The position numbers and the translations under genes are program-made. Below are positions 44,733 through 53,654 of a stretch of DNA of 64,000 nucleotides, in pieces (within the stretch, counting starts at the first letter, position 1; each line of letters starts with the position of its first letter). The notes beneath the pieces were generated by a model, which saw only the letters and a program-made list of their open reading frames with translations, was not told the origin of the DNA and made no database searches. The stretch comes from Chersky-267 sp963744115 (GTDB lineage: Bacteria > Chloroflexota > Limnocylindria > Limnocylindrales > CSP1-4), in contig CAVUSI010000001.1 in NCBI GenBank assembly GCA_963744115.1, positions 434,001 to 498,000 on the forward strand. The letters are read 5' to 3'.

Positions 44733-45295
44733 GCGCCCAGGTCGACCTGAAGGCCGACGTCGCCGAGATCCTCGTCTCGGAGGAGGCGATCCAGGAGCGC
44801 GTCCGCGAGCTCGGGCAGCGCATCAGCGACGACTATCGGGGTCGGAACCTGACCCTGGTCAGCGTGCTCAAGGGCTCGCTCCCGTTCATGGCCGACCTGA
44901 TGCGCGCGATCGACGTCCCGGTCCGGATCGACCTCATGGAGGTCTCCTCGTACGGTGGCACCGCGACGGAGTCGTCCGGTCTCGTCCGGATCCTGAAGGA
45001 CCTGTCGGCGAGCATCGCCGACGAGGACGTGCTCCTGGTCGAGGACATCATCGACACCGGGCTCACGCTCAACTACCTGATCCGCTACCTGCGCGGCAAG
45101 AACCCGGCCTCGCTCCGGATCTGCACCCTGCTCGACAAGCCCGCCCGCCGCCTGGTCGACATCCCGGTCGACTACACCGGCTTCACGATCGAAGACCGCT
45201 TCGTCGTCGGCTACGGCCTCGACTACGGCGAGCTGTACCGCAACCTGCGCTTCGTGGGCGTCCTGCGCCCCGAGGTCTACTCCGGCGGGGGCTGA
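44729..45295 (+). CDS. hpt: Hypoxanthine(-guanine) phosphoribosyltransferase
   Basis: 188 residues. Purine salvage: hypoxanthine or guanine plus PRPP gives IMP or GMP. The PRPP-binding loop is VLLVEDIIDTGLTLNYL; VLKGSLPFMADLMRAI and the flexible loop EVSSYGGTATESSG are also typical. FVVGYGLDYGELYRNL ends the domain. Complements de novo purH in this window. Normal length. Confidence 0.95.
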   Translation: MSAQVDLKADVAEILVSEEAIQERVRELGQRISDDYRGRNLTLVSVLKGSLPFMADLMRAIDVPVRIDLMEVSSYGGTATESSGLVRILKDLSASIADEDVLLVEDIIDTGLTLNYLIRYLRGKNPASLRICTLLDKPARRLVDIPVDYTGFTIEDRFVVGYGLDYGELYRNLRFVGVLRPEVYSGGG

Positions 45296-45303
45296 GCCAG
45301 ATC

Positions 45304-45726
45304 GTGCATCGTCGTCCGCTCGGGCGGGGCCGCCTGCTCGCCACCATCGGCTCCCTGGTCGTGCTCGTCGGCTGTGTCCTGCCCTGGTTCGCCGCGACGG
45401 GCGGCGACACCGGCCTGACCCCGATCACGACGAATGCCTTCTCCGACAAGGGCATCGTCGTGTTCATCTGCGCGCTGCTCGTGCTCGCGCTCGTCAGCCT
45501 GCCGTACGCCGCGGGTGACAAGCCGCTCGCGATCGACCGGGCGCTGTCGTACGTGATCGTCGTGACCGTCGCCATCGGCGCGTACCTGTGGCGGACGATC
45601 GAGTTCATCCTGGTCGACCCGGCCGGCCTCCGCCCCGACCTCGCCCCGGGGATCTGGATCGTCGGTGTCGGCCTGATCATCCTGGCCAGGGCGACCTACG
45701 AGATCTCGACCGAGCGGCGCTTCTAG
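45304..45726 (+). CDS. Four-helix membrane protein of unknown function
   Basis: 140 residues with hydrophobic segments at about 12-30, 49-66, 79-95 and 113-130. The first ends in LPWFAATGG, a motif seen in small predicted membrane proteins, but I cannot name the family. GTG 45304 lies 8 bp after hpt, so it is likely co-transcribed. It converges with the amino-acid ABC genes at a perfect GC-rich dyad. Confidence 0.75.
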   Translation: MHRRPLGRGRLLATIGSLVVLVGCVLPWFAATGGDTGLTPITTNAFSDKGIVVFICALLVLALVSLPYAAGDKPLAIDRALSYVIVVTVAIGAYLWRTIEFILVDPAGLRPDLAPGIWIVGVGLIILARATYEISTERRF

Positions 45727-45741
45727 GCGTCGGTCGGCCTC

Positions 45742-45763
45742 GCCGGCGGTCCGGACCGCCGGC
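45742..45763. terminator. 22-bp perfect dyad between convergent genes
   Basis: GCCGGCGGTCC and GGACCGCCGGC form an uninterrupted 11-bp inverted repeat between the stop at 45726 (plus) and the stop at 45780-45778 (minus). It would fold into a hairpin in either transcript. No U-tract follows on either side. Confidence 0.5.
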
Positions 45764-45777
45764 TCCGCCCGCCCCGC

Positions 45778-46662
45778 TCAGACCTTGTTGAGCAGGCGTG
45801 ACAGGAACCGCGCCGTCCGCGGGTCCTGCGGCTTGTCGATGACCTGGTCGGGCGGGCCGACCTCGACGAAGACCCCTTCCTCGATGAAGTAGACCCGGTC
45901 GGCGGCCTCCCGGGCGAACGCCATCTCGTGGGTGACCACGATCATCGTCGAGCCCTCGTGGGCCAGCTCGGCCATGACCTTGAGCACCTCGCCGACGAGG
46001 GTCGGGTCGAGGGCCGAGGTCGGCTCGTCGAACAGGAGCACCTTCGGCTCCATCGTCAGCGCCCGGGCGATCGCGACGCGCTGCTTCTGGCCGCCCGACA
46101 GTCGGGCGGGGTACTCGTCGCGCTTCTCGCGCAGGCCGACCTTGTCGAGGAACTTCTCGGCCGTTGCGATCGCCTGGTCGCGTGGGACGCCCTTGGTCTT
46201 GACCGGTCCCTCGATCAGGTTGTCGATCACGTTCATGTGGGGGAAGAGGTTGAACTCCTGGAAGACCATCTGCGCGCTGGTCCGGATGGTCCGGATCTTC
46301 TCGCGGTCGGCCGACGAGCGGTGGTGGAGCGGGTTCGCCTGGACCTCGACGCCGTCGACCATGATCGAGCCGATGGTCGGTTCCTCGAGGAAGTTGATGC
46401 AGCGCAGGAGGGTGCTCTTGCCCGACCCGGAGCGACCGATCAGACAGATCGTCTCGCGGGGGAAGACCTCGAGCGTGCACCCCTTGAGGACGTGGTTGTG
46501 GCCGTAGTACTTCTCCAGGTTCGTGACCGACACGATCTTCGTCGCTCCGGGCGGGGTGAGCGCGCCGGGCATCGCGAACGGGTCGGTGGGCGTCGGGCCG
46601 CCGGGCATCCCGCCCGGTGGGGGGATGTCGACGATGGTGGCGTCGTTCATGGACTCGTTCAT
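45778..46662 (-). CDS. Polar amino-acid ABC transporter, ATP-binding protein
   Basis: 294 residues (GlnQ/HisP family). Walker A LIGRSGSGKSTLLRCINFLEEP, Q-loop FQEFNLFPHMNV, signature LSGGQKQRVAIARAL, Walker B VLLFDEPTSALDP and the switch His in VTHEMAFA. The first 35 residues are Pro/Gly-rich and unconserved. ATG 46662 overlaps the permease stop (ATGA). Works with the permease and binding protein upstream in the operon. Confidence 0.94.
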   Translation of the reverse strand: MNESMNDATIVDIPPPGGMPGGPTPTDPFAMPGALTPPGATKIVSVTNLEKYYGHNHVLKGCTLEVFPRETICLIGRSGSGKSTLLRCINFLEEPTIGSIMVDGVEVQANPLHHRSSADREKIRTIRTSAQMVFQEFNLFPHMNVIDNLIEGPVKTKGVPRDQAIATAEKFLDKVGLREKRDEYPARLSGGQKQRVAIARALTMEPKVLLFDEPTSALDPTLVGEVLKVMAELAHEGSTMIVVTHEMAFAREAADRVYFIEEGVFVEVGPPDQVIDKPQDPRTARFLSRLLNKV

Positions 46663-47477
46663 CGGTTGCGATCCCCGGCGGACATCCGCTTCTCGAGACG
46701 GGCCTGGAACACGGACAGGATCATCGTCAGGCCCCAGTACATCAGGGCGGCGACGATGATCGTCTGGAAGGCCTGGCCCGTCGGCCGACCGGCGGTCTGG
46801 GCACGCCACAGCAGCTCCTGGACACCGACGACGTAGACGAGTGCGGAGTCCTTGGTCATCGCGATGAAGTCGTTCCCGACCGCCGGGATGACGATCCGGA
46901 TCGCCTGCGGGAGGATCACCCGGCGCATGACTTCGCGCTCTGGCAGGCCGAGTGCCCGGGCCGCCTCGACCTGGCCACCGGGCACGGCCTGGATGCCGGC
47001 CCGGAAGACCTCCGTCAGGTAGGCCCCGTAGTTGAACGCCAGGGCGATGATCCCGGTCGGCAGCGGGTCGATCACGATCCCGGCCGAGGGCAGGGCCAGG
47101 AAGATGAACAGGATCTGGACGATCAGCGGCGTGCCGCGGACCACCGACACGTAGAGCGATGCCAGCCCATTGAAGAACGGGTTCGCCGAGAGGCGCCCGA
47201 GGGCACCGAAGACCGCCAGGATGACGGCGAAGAAGATCGATACGACCGAGATGAACAGGGTGACCCAGACGCCGCCGATGATGAACGGCAGCCACTCCTG
47301 GAGGAACCCGACGTTGATCCCGACGGTCGCGAGCAGGAAGCCGCCGACCAGGCCGAGGACGACGAGCCAGGTCAGCAGGAACAAGGTCCGGAACCTTCTC
47401 CGGTGACCTCGGTCCGCGGCTTCGATCTCGAGGACGATCGGCGGGACGACCTCGCCGGCGGTTGCCTGGGCGGTCAT
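46659..47477 (-). CDS. Polar amino-acid ABC transporter, permease
   Basis: 272 residues (HisM/GlnP family). The cytoplasmic N-terminal 30 residues are followed by five or six helices. The coupling-helix motif is EAARALGLPEREVMRRVILPQA, and SVVRGTPLIVQILFIF is the conserved third helix region. Only one permease gene is present, so it should form a homodimer. Separated from the binding-protein gene by a strong hairpin. Confidence 0.93.
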   Translation of the reverse strand: MTAQATAGEVVPPIVLEIEAADRGHRRRFRTLFLLTWLVVLGLVGGFLLATVGINVGFLQEWLPFIIGGVWVTLFISVVSIFFAVILAVFGALGRLSANPFFNGLASLYVSVVRGTPLIVQILFIFLALPSAGIVIDPLPTGIIALAFNYGAYLTEVFRAGIQAVPGGQVEAARALGLPEREVMRRVILPQAIRIVIPAVGNDFIAMTKDSALVYVVGVQELLWRAQTAGRPTGQAFQTIIVAALMYWGLTMILSVFQARLEKRMSAGDRNR

Positions 47478-47497
47478 GACTCCTCCCTCGAAACGGG

Positions 47498-47525
47498 CCA
47501 GGGGCGCCCGGTCGGGCGCCCCTGG
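47498..47525. terminator. Intercistronic hairpin between binding-protein and permease genes
   Basis: A perfect 13-bp stem (CCAGGGGCGCCCG) with a two-base centre. It follows the binding-protein gene and precedes the permease. Such stems protect the upstream mRNA or partly terminate it, giving more binding protein than permease. A similar hairpin occupies the same place in the Liv operon (53609-53644). Confidence 0.65.
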
Positions 47526-47561
47526 ATCCTCAGGAACCCTGGTCAGTGACTCCGGCCGGCT

Positions 47562-48497
47562 CTATGGCGCCGGTGGGGTCGTCAGGTCGGCCTTGAACCA
47601 CTTGTTGGACAAGGCACTCAACGTCCCATCCGCGTGCATGTCGTTGACGATCTTGGATACGGCGGCGACGAAGTCCGTGTCGGTCGGGCCGCTCTTGTCG
47701 ACCGCGACAGCGAGCTGCTCGGTGAAGACCGGCGCGCCGACCTTGACGATCGGGGTCTTGTTGGCGATCGCCGCGTCGACGGTCGTGCTCGAGGTGAGGA
47801 AGCCCTCGGCCTCCTTGCGTCCGGCGGCGATCGCCTGGGCGCACTCCTGGTCGGTCGGCAGGGTCTCGATCTTGACCCCGGCCGGCGGCGTCGCCACCGG
47901 GCCGAGCGACACGCTGGTCAGCTTGCCGGCGAGCCAGTCCGCGTAGGTCGTCGCGGTCCCGACGCACACGGTCTTGCCCGCAAGCCCGTCGAGCGAGGTG
48001 ATCCCGGACGCCGTGGTGGCGGTCATCTGGGCCGGGGTGTAGTAGTAGGCGGGGCTGAAGTCGAGGAACTTCTGGCGGTCGGTGGTGATGGTCATCGAGC
48101 CGACGCTGGCATCCCAGCGGCCACCCCACGAGCCGGCCGTGATCGTGTCCCAGCCGGGCGTCTGGAACTCGGTCTTGACGCCGAGTCGCTTGGCGATCTC
48201 ATTGGCGACGTCGATGTCGAATCCCTCGAACGTCCCGTCGGGCTTGAGGAACGACTGGGGAGCGTAGTTCGGGTCGGTCGACACCTTGAGCACGCCCGCC
48301 TTGAGAACCTTCTCGAGCAGCCCGCCGGCGATCGGCGCAGCCGATGCCGGCGCCGAGGACGCTCCGCCGGACGGCGCGGCCGCACTCGGCCCGGCCGCGC
48401 TCGGCTGCGTCGTGGGTGCCGAACTGGCACCGGCGCTGGTGCAGGCCGCGGTGACCACCGCGAAGACCGCAAGCAGCGAGATCCCTCGCTTGAACAT
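47562..48497 (-). CDS. Polar amino-acid ABC transporter, substrate-binding lipoprotein
   Basis: 311 residues. A lipoprotein signal peptide ends at the lipobox TAAC (Cys19), then a Ser/Ala/Pro-rich linker (20-55). The binding domain (family 3) has VLKVSTDPNYAPQSFLKPDG, FEGFDIDVANEIAKRLG, VGSMTITTDRQKFLDFSPAYY and the end MHADGTLSALSNKWF. ATG 48497 has AGGAGG upstream. Substrate cannot be fixed; polar or charged amino acids are typical. Confidence 0.93.
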   Translation of the reverse strand: MFKRGISLLAVFAVVTAACTSAGASSAPTTQPSAAGPSAAAPSGGASSAPASAAPIAGGLLEKVLKAGVLKVSTDPNYAPQSFLKPDGTFEGFDIDVANEIAKRLGVKTEFQTPGWDTITAGSWGGRWDASVGSMTITTDRQKFLDFSPAYYYTPAQMTATTASGITSLDGLAGKTVCVGTATTYADWLAGKLTSVSLGPVATPPAGVKIETLPTDQECAQAIAAGRKEAEGFLTSSTTVDAAIANKTPIVKVGAPVFTEQLAVAVDKSGPTDTDFVAAVSKIVNDMHADGTLSALSNKWFKADLTTPPAP

Positions 48498-48556
48498 CTC
48501 TGACCTCCTCCTAGGTCCGCGGGCGGTGGGACGGCATGTCCGCGAACCGGGCGCAC

Positions 48557-48562
48557 AGTCTA
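48557..48562 (-). promoter_or_regulatory. -10 box TAGACT for the polar amino-acid ABC operon
   Basis: TAGACT on the minus strand about 60 bp before the binding-protein start; the leader then includes an AGGAGG site. Same hexamer as several other promoters here. No clear -35 hexamer. Confidence 0.4.
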
Positions 48563-48644
48563 CGACGCATGGGGGTCCGGTGACGACCTCGGTCCGAGGG
48601 CCGGCTGGGTCGGCGGTCGCGCGTCACGGGACGGGTCGGTCCGC

Positions 48645-49157
48645 TCACGGCGTAGCGCTCCGCAACGGCCCGGGCGGATCGACGATCTCGACCCCGAACC
48701 AGCGGGCGTAGGCACCCGGCGTCGGGTCGCGGACGACGAAGACGTAGCGTCCGGCGGTCCACTCGATCGTCCGCTGGCCGACCGGCGCGAACAGCCCCTC
48801 GGTCGTGTCGGCGGGGGCGTCCGGTGCCTGGACCGCCGTCAGGTCGACCGGGACCGGAGCGCCGTCCGGCCCCAGAGACCAGGCGCTGGTCCGGGCCTGA
48901 TCCGGTGGCCGGTCGGTGGCGGTGAGCGGGGCGCAGTAGCCGAGCGCCGGGATCCCATCGTCGACGATCCGGATGAACGGGATCCGGGGGTCGGTCGGGC
49001 CGGTGATGTCGCCCGCCGGGGTGACCTGGATCCAGGTCCGGATCGGGTTGACCAGGTCCGGCGCCGACAGCGGCGCGCCCGGCGCCACCGAGGGCCTGGT
49101 CCCCGACGCCGAGGGCGCAGGCGCGCTCGCGAGCTGCTCGAGCTGCTTCACCGGCAT
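48645..49157 (-). CDS. Unknown protein; frame stays open upstream through a membrane helix without a start codon
   Basis: From ATG 49157 the frame gives 170 residues with no recognised domain (WIQVTPAGDITGPTDPRIPF, GRYVFVVRDPTPGAYARWFG). The same frame is open back to the livF stop at 49527. The upstream part encodes a basic segment, a clear membrane helix (AIIIIVIALIGVALAIA), a Ser/Pro linker and a globular stretch with WQCYYASDWRVFALG. No ATG, GTG or TTG exists in that upstream part. A frame error or a non-standard start (CTG 49364) is likely; the real protein is probably about 270 residues and membrane-anchored. Confidence 0.5.
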   Translation of the reverse strand: MPVKQLEQLASAPAPSASGTRPSVAPGAPLSAPDLVNPIRTWIQVTPAGDITGPTDPRIPFIRIVDDGIPALGYCAPLTATDRPPDQARTSAWSLGPDGAPVPVDLTAVQAPDAPADTTEGLFAPVGQRTIEWTAGRYVFVVRDPTPGAYARWFGVEIVDPPGPLRSATP

Positions 49158-49526
49158 GCCGAGCGCGAAGACGCGCCAATCGCTCGCGTAGTAGCACTGC
49201 CACGAGCGGGCCAGGAGGGAGACCCACGGCGTCTGGCCGGGGCTCGGCGAGGCCGCCTCAGGGGACGCCGACGCCGACGCGGCCGCCTCGACGATCGGCG
49301 CCGTCGGCTTGACGGGTCCGCCCGTGTCCCACGGCTTCGCGATGGCGAGCGCGACGCCGATCAGGGCGATGACGATGATGATCGCGGGCCGCGACCCCGC
49401 TCCAGGCGTTCGCGCGGACTGGAGCTCGACCGGGCGGTCGGGGCGCGACCCGACGACCGGAGCGCCGGGCTCGCTCGGGAGTCCGTCCTCGGACCGACGT
49501 CGCGGATCGTGCCCGCCCCGCGTTGG

Positions 49527-50339
49527 TCAGATCTCCCCGAGGTAGGCCCGCCGGACGTCCTGGTTCGCGGCGAGGGCGCTCGCGGAATCGGCCAGGATCA
49601 CCCGTCCGGTCTGCAGGACGTAGCCGCGGTCGGCGACCTCGAGCGCCTGCAGCGCGTTCTGCTCGACGAGCAGGATGGTGGTCCCTCCGGCGTTGATCTC
49701 GCGGATGATGGTGAAGATCTGCTGGATCAGGATGGGCGACAGACCCAGCGACGGCTCGTCGAGGAGGAGCACCTTCGGACGGGTCATGATCGCCCGTCCG
49801 ATGGCCAGCATCTGTTGCTCGCCGCCCGACAGCGTGCCGCCCTTCTGCCCGGCGCGTTCACGCAGGCGCGGGAAGATCGAGAAGACGTGCTCGATGTTCT
49901 CGGAGACCTCGCGGCTGGTCCGGGTGTAGCCGCCCATCTGGAGGTTCTCGGTGACGGTCAGGCGCGAGAAGATGCGACGGCCCTCGGGCGCGTGCCCGAT
50001 CCCGTCGCGGGCCATCTCGTGGGCCGCGGTGTGGGTCACGTCCCGCCCCGCGAAATGGACCGAACCCATCTTGGGATGGAGCAGACCGCTGATCGTCTTG
50101 AGGGTGGTCGTCTTGCCGGCGCCGTTCGAGCCGATGAGCGTGACGATCTCTCCCTCGCGAACGTCCAGGTCGATCCCCTGGAGCGCGTGGATCTTGCCGT
50201 AGTAGGTGTGGACGTCGCGCAGCTCGAGGATGACGTCACCCGGCGCGGGACGTCCCGCGGCGGACTTCGAGGCATCGTCCGAACCGAGCATCGGGGGCCG
50301 GCCCGGGTCGGTCGTCGGCGGGATCGGTTGTTCGGTCAT
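49527..50339 (-). CDS. livF: Branched-chain amino-acid ABC transporter, ATP-binding protein LivF
   Basis: 270 residues. Walker A LIGSNGAGKTTTLKTISG, signature LSGGEQQMLAIGRA, Walker B VLLLDEPSLGLSP, and LVEQNALQALEVADRGYVLQTG, which are LivF hallmarks. An N-terminal extension of about 30 residues precedes the domain. Overlaps livG by four bases. Last recognised gene of the Liv operon. Confidence 0.94.
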   Translation of the reverse strand: MTEQPIPPTTDPGRPPMLGSDDASKSAAGRPAPGDVILELRDVHTYYGKIHALQGIDLDVREGEIVTLIGSNGAGKTTTLKTISGLLHPKMGSVHFAGRDVTHTAAHEMARDGIGHAPEGRRIFSRLTVTENLQMGGYTRTSREVSENIEHVFSIFPRLRERAGQKGGTLSGGEQQMLAIGRAIMTRPKVLLLDEPSLGLSPILIQQIFTIIREINAGGTTILLVEQNALQALEVADRGYVLQTGRVILADSASALAANQDVRRAYLGEI

Positions 50340-51391
50340 GACGCCGGGGTCCCCAGGTACGCCTCGATGACCTTCGGGTCGCGCCGGACCTCCTCCGGCG
50401 TCCCCTCGGAGATCCGCTCTCCGTGGTCCATGACCAGGATATGGTCGCTGACCCCCATGACCACGCGCATGTCGTGCTCGATCAGAAGGATCGTCAGGCC
50501 GAGCTCCTTGCGCAGCCGTCCGATCAGGGCGGTCATCGCCGCGGTCTCGTTCGGATTCATCCCGGCGGTCGGCTCGTCGAGCAGGAGGAGGACCGGATCG
50601 TTGGCGAGGGCGCGTGCCAGCTCCAGCCGGCGCTGGTCGCCATAGGGCAGGTTCTTGGCGAGCTCCTGGTCACGACCGCGCAGCCCGACGAGGCGAAGGA
50701 GCTCGTTCGCCCGTTTGGCCGCTGCCTCCTCCTCGCGATGCTGACGTCGCGACGAGATGACGTGATCGATCAGGTTGGCCCGCAGCTGAAGGTGCATGCC
50801 GACGAGCACGTTCTCCTGGGCCGACATGTTCTGGAACAGGCGGATGTTCTGGAACGTCCGCCCGATCCCGGCGGCGACGACATCGTTCGGGCGAGCGCTT
50901 CGCAGGATCCCCAGCCGGCCCAGCAGGAGCGAATACCACGGTGGGCGGATGATCGCCAGCAGCAGCATCGTGATGAGCAGGCCCAGGACCACCAGGCCGG
51001 TGATCCCGATCCCCTCGTCGCCGTGGTTCTGGGCGCCGAGCAGGAGCGCGACGGCGACCGCGATCAACGACGGGGCCACCCACATGATCGGTTCGATCCA
51101 TGTCCGCTGGGGGCGCAGGATCAGGTATCGCCCGCGGAACCGCACGTGGCCAGAGGACGGATCGATGATCCCCGCGACGACGTTGAAGAAGGTCGTCTTG
51201 CCGGCGCCGTTCGGCCCGATGATGCTGACGATCGCCCCCTTCGGGATGTCGAGGTTCACGTCCCGGACGGCCACCAGCCCGCCGAACCGCTTGGTGATCG
51301 ACTTGGCCTGGAGCAGGTAGTCGACCCCGTCCTCGCTCGCGCCCGGGTCCACCGCCCCGACGGCCACCACGGTGTCGTGCTGCTCGCTCAT
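50336..51391 (-). CDS. livG: Branched-chain amino-acid ABC transporter, ATP-binding protein LivG with an inserted membrane segment
   Basis: 351 residues, about 90 more than usual. The first part is normal to Walker A (IIGPNGAGKTTFFNVVAG) and SSGHVRFRGR. Residues about 89-168 are an insertion with two predicted membrane helices (WVAPSLIAVAVALLLG and GLVVLGLLITMLLLAII). LivG then resumes with GIGRTFQNIRLFQNMSAQENVLVG (Q-loop), a signature-like LPYGDQRRLELARAL, Walker B LLLLDEPTAGMNP and LIEHDMRVVM. The insertion lies between Walker A and the Q-loop and keeps frame. Overlaps livM (ATGA). Confidence 0.9.
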   Translation of the reverse strand: MSEQHDTVVAVGAVDPGASEDGVDYLLQAKSITKRFGGLVAVRDVNLDIPKGAIVSIIGPNGAGKTTFFNVVAGIIDPSSGHVRFRGRYLILRPQRTWIEPIMWVAPSLIAVAVALLLGAQNHGDEGIGITGLVVLGLLITMLLLAIIRPPWYSLLLGRLGILRSARPNDVVAAGIGRTFQNIRLFQNMSAQENVLVGMHLQLRANLIDHVISSRRQHREEEAAAKRANELLRLVGLRGRDQELAKNLPYGDQRRLELARALANDPVLLLLDEPTAGMNPNETAAMTALIGRLRKELGLTILLIEHDMRVVMGVSDHILVMDHGERISEGTPEEVRRDPKVIEAYLGTPAS

Positions 51392-52545
51392 TCGGGCGAC
51401 GCCCCGAGCTCATCGCCGAGCTCGCCGAAGTCCTGATCCTCGTTCGTGTGCAGCTCGCGCCGCCGGCGTCGGCTCGGGAAGAGGCCCTCCGGCCGCAGCA
51501 GCATCATCGCGACCAGGGCGATGCCGTAGAGCAGGAACTGGTACTGCAGGAAGTCGATGTCCTGGAGGACCGGGATGTGGGCGTTGTCGAAGAACAGGTT
51601 GAGCTGCTTCAGGAAGACGCTCTGGATCATGAAGATCACGAACGCGCCGACGGCGACGCCCCAGACGTTGCCCATCCCGCCGAGGACGACCATCGCCAGG
51701 ACGGTGAACGAGACGTCGAACCGGAACAGGTTCGGGGTGACCGTCTGGAGCTTGGCGGCGATGAACACGCCGGCCAGGCCGGCCGTCGATGCCCCGAGCG
51801 CGAAGGCCAGCAGCTTGGTGACGACCGTGTTCACCCCGTTGGCCGCCGCGGCGAGCTCGTCCTCGCGGATGGCAGCCCAGGCCCGTCCGAGGCGGGAGTC
51901 CTGGAGCCGGTAGATCAGGATCATCGAGACGCAGATCAGCGCGAGCATCGTCAGGTAGAACGGCCACGGGTTGCCGGTGGTCGGGAAGTCGGTGCCCAGC
52001 AACGACGGCGCCGAGATGCCGCCGATCCCGTTCGGGCCCTCGGTGTACTTGCTCGAGTTCAGGATGGTGATCGGCACGATCTCCCCGAACCCGAGGGTGA
52101 CGATGGCCAGGTAGTCGCCGCGGAGGCGCAGCGTCGGGGCCCCGAGCAGGATCCCGAAGACCGCGGCGATCGCGGCGCCGGCGAGGAGCATCGGCCAGAA
52201 CGGGATGTTCACGTGGGTGAACGACGACGCCGCGAAGGCGTAGGAGTAGGCGCCGATCGCGAAGAACGCCGCATAGCCGAGGTCGAGCAGCCCCGCCATC
52301 CCGACCACGATGTTCAACCCGAGGGCGAGCAGGACGTAGATCCCGGCGATCGTGAATCCGTCCATCCAGACCGACTGGCCGCTGAAGCTGTTGAACGGGG
52401 GCAGGAGCACGATCAGCGGGAGCAGCGCCGCCACGATCGCCATCCCGACGATCACGCTGAGCGATCGGTGGCGGCTCGACAGGTCCGCCACCCGCTCGCG
52501 GATGCCCGGGCTGCTCGCCGCCGGCGCCTGGCCGACGGCGCTCAT
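51388..52545 (-). CDS. livM: Branched-chain amino-acid ABC transporter, permease LivM
   Basis: 385 residues with about nine or ten helices. Family signatures: LGLNIVVGMAGLLDLGYAAFFAIGAY, LRLRGDYLAIVTLGFGEI and GGMGNVWGVAVGAFVI. The N-terminal 30 residues and C-terminal 30 are cytoplasmic and charged. Overlaps livH and livG by four bases each. Confidence 0.95.
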   Translation of the reverse strand: MSAVGQAPAASSPGIRERVADLSSRHRSLSVIVGMAIVAALLPLIVLLPPFNSFSGQSVWMDGFTIAGIYVLLALGLNIVVGMAGLLDLGYAAFFAIGAYSYAFAASSFTHVNIPFWPMLLAGAAIAAVFGILLGAPTLRLRGDYLAIVTLGFGEIVPITILNSSKYTEGPNGIGGISAPSLLGTDFPTTGNPWPFYLTMLALICVSMILIYRLQDSRLGRAWAAIREDELAAAANGVNTVVTKLLAFALGASTAGLAGVFIAAKLQTVTPNLFRFDVSFTVLAMVVLGGMGNVWGVAVGAFVIFMIQSVFLKQLNLFFDNAHIPVLQDIDFLQYQFLLYGIALVAMMLLRPEGLFPSRRRRRELHTNEDQDFGELGDELGASPE

Positions 52546-53570
52546 GCTCGCTCTCCGATCTGTTGCCCGAGCAGACCGGCGGGCCGGAACAGGAGGGTCA
52601 GGATGAGGACGACGAAGACGGCCGCCTGACCCCAGACGAACACGCCCTTCGCGCCGGCGGTCACCTCGACGAAGCCGATGATGAAGCCGCCCAGCGCCGC
52701 GCCGGTGATGTTGCCGATCCCGCCGAGCACGGCCGCGGTGAACGCCTTGAGACCGGCCTGGAAGCCCAGGGTGAACTGGATGTTGCCGAAGTACAGGCCC
52801 TGGACCACGCCGGCGGCGCCGGCCAGGGCCGAGCCGATGAAGAAGGTGATCGCGATCGTCCGGTTGATGTCGACGCCCATCAGCTGGGCGGCCTCGCGAT
52901 CCATCGCGGTGGAGCGCATCGCGCGTCCGATCCGCGTGCGGCTCACGAACAGCTGGAGCGCGATCATGAGCGAGACCGACACGACGATCGTGAAGATGTT
53001 GACCACGCCGACATCGAGGCCGAACACGTTGACCCGGGCCGTCGGTGAGATCAGCTGTGGCGTGTTCACCGGCGACGGGCCGAACAGGATCTGGATCGTG
53101 TTCTGCAGGATGAACGACACGCCGATGGCGGTGATCAGCGGGGCGAGCCGCGGCGCGTGGCGGAGCGGTCGATAGGCGAACCGTTCGATGACCGTCCCGA
53201 GGATACCCAGCAGGATCATCGTGATCGCGAAGTCCACGAACAGGACCGCGGCGAGCACCGGCGGGTCGTTGATCGGACCGTCCTGGCCGAGGACGTTGGT
53301 CAGGACGTACATCGACGTGAAGGCGCCGACCATGAACACGTCGCCGTGGGCGAAGTTGATCAGCTCGATGATCCCGTAGACCATCGTGTAGCCGATGGCG
53401 ACCAGGGCGTAGATGGCACCGATCGTCAGGCCGTTGACGAACTGGGCGGGGCCGATGACGAGGAAGTCGACGATGGCCACGCCGAGGACGAAGAGGTAGG
53501 GCCCGAGGCGGAGACGCTGGAACGTTTCGACGAACGCGGGCTGCTCCCGCCGAAGCGTGGACGTCGTCAT
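52542..53570 (-). CDS. livH: Branched-chain amino-acid ABC transporter, permease LivH
   Basis: 342 residues with about eight helices. Signatures: GAIYALVAIGYTMVYGIIELINFAHGDVFMVGAF, RATAMDREAAQLMGVD-like RSTAMDREAAQLMGVDINR and AVLGGIGNITGAALGGFIIG. Overlaps livM (ATGA). A strong hairpin lies between it and livK upstream. Confidence 0.95.
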   Translation of the reverse strand: MTTSTLRREQPAFVETFQRLRLGPYLFVLGVAIVDFLVIGPAQFVNGLTIGAIYALVAIGYTMVYGIIELINFAHGDVFMVGAFTSMYVLTNVLGQDGPINDPPVLAAVLFVDFAITMILLGILGTVIERFAYRPLRHAPRLAPLITAIGVSFILQNTIQILFGPSPVNTPQLISPTARVNVFGLDVGVVNIFTIVVSVSLMIALQLFVSRTRIGRAMRSTAMDREAAQLMGVDINRTIAITFFIGSALAGAAGVVQGLYFGNIQFTLGFQAGLKAFTAAVLGGIGNITGAALGGFIIGFVEVTAGAKGVFVWGQAAVFVVLILTLLFRPAGLLGQQIGERA

Positions 53571-53608
53571 CCGGCCTCCTGGGCCTTCCCCGGGTCCTGA
53601 GGTGGGGT

Positions 53609-53644
53609 CAGGGGGCCGGAGCGCCGAAGCGCGCCGGCCCCCTG
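53609..53644. terminator. Intercistronic hairpin between livK and livH
   Basis: An 11-bp perfect stem (CAGGGGGCCGG with CCGGCCCCCTG) enclosing a loop that itself contains GCGC-CGAA-GCGC. It follows livK, as does the equivalent hairpin after the other binding-protein gene (47498-47525). Likely sets the binding protein to permease ratio. Confidence 0.65.
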
Positions 53645-53654
53645 GTTCATCGCG

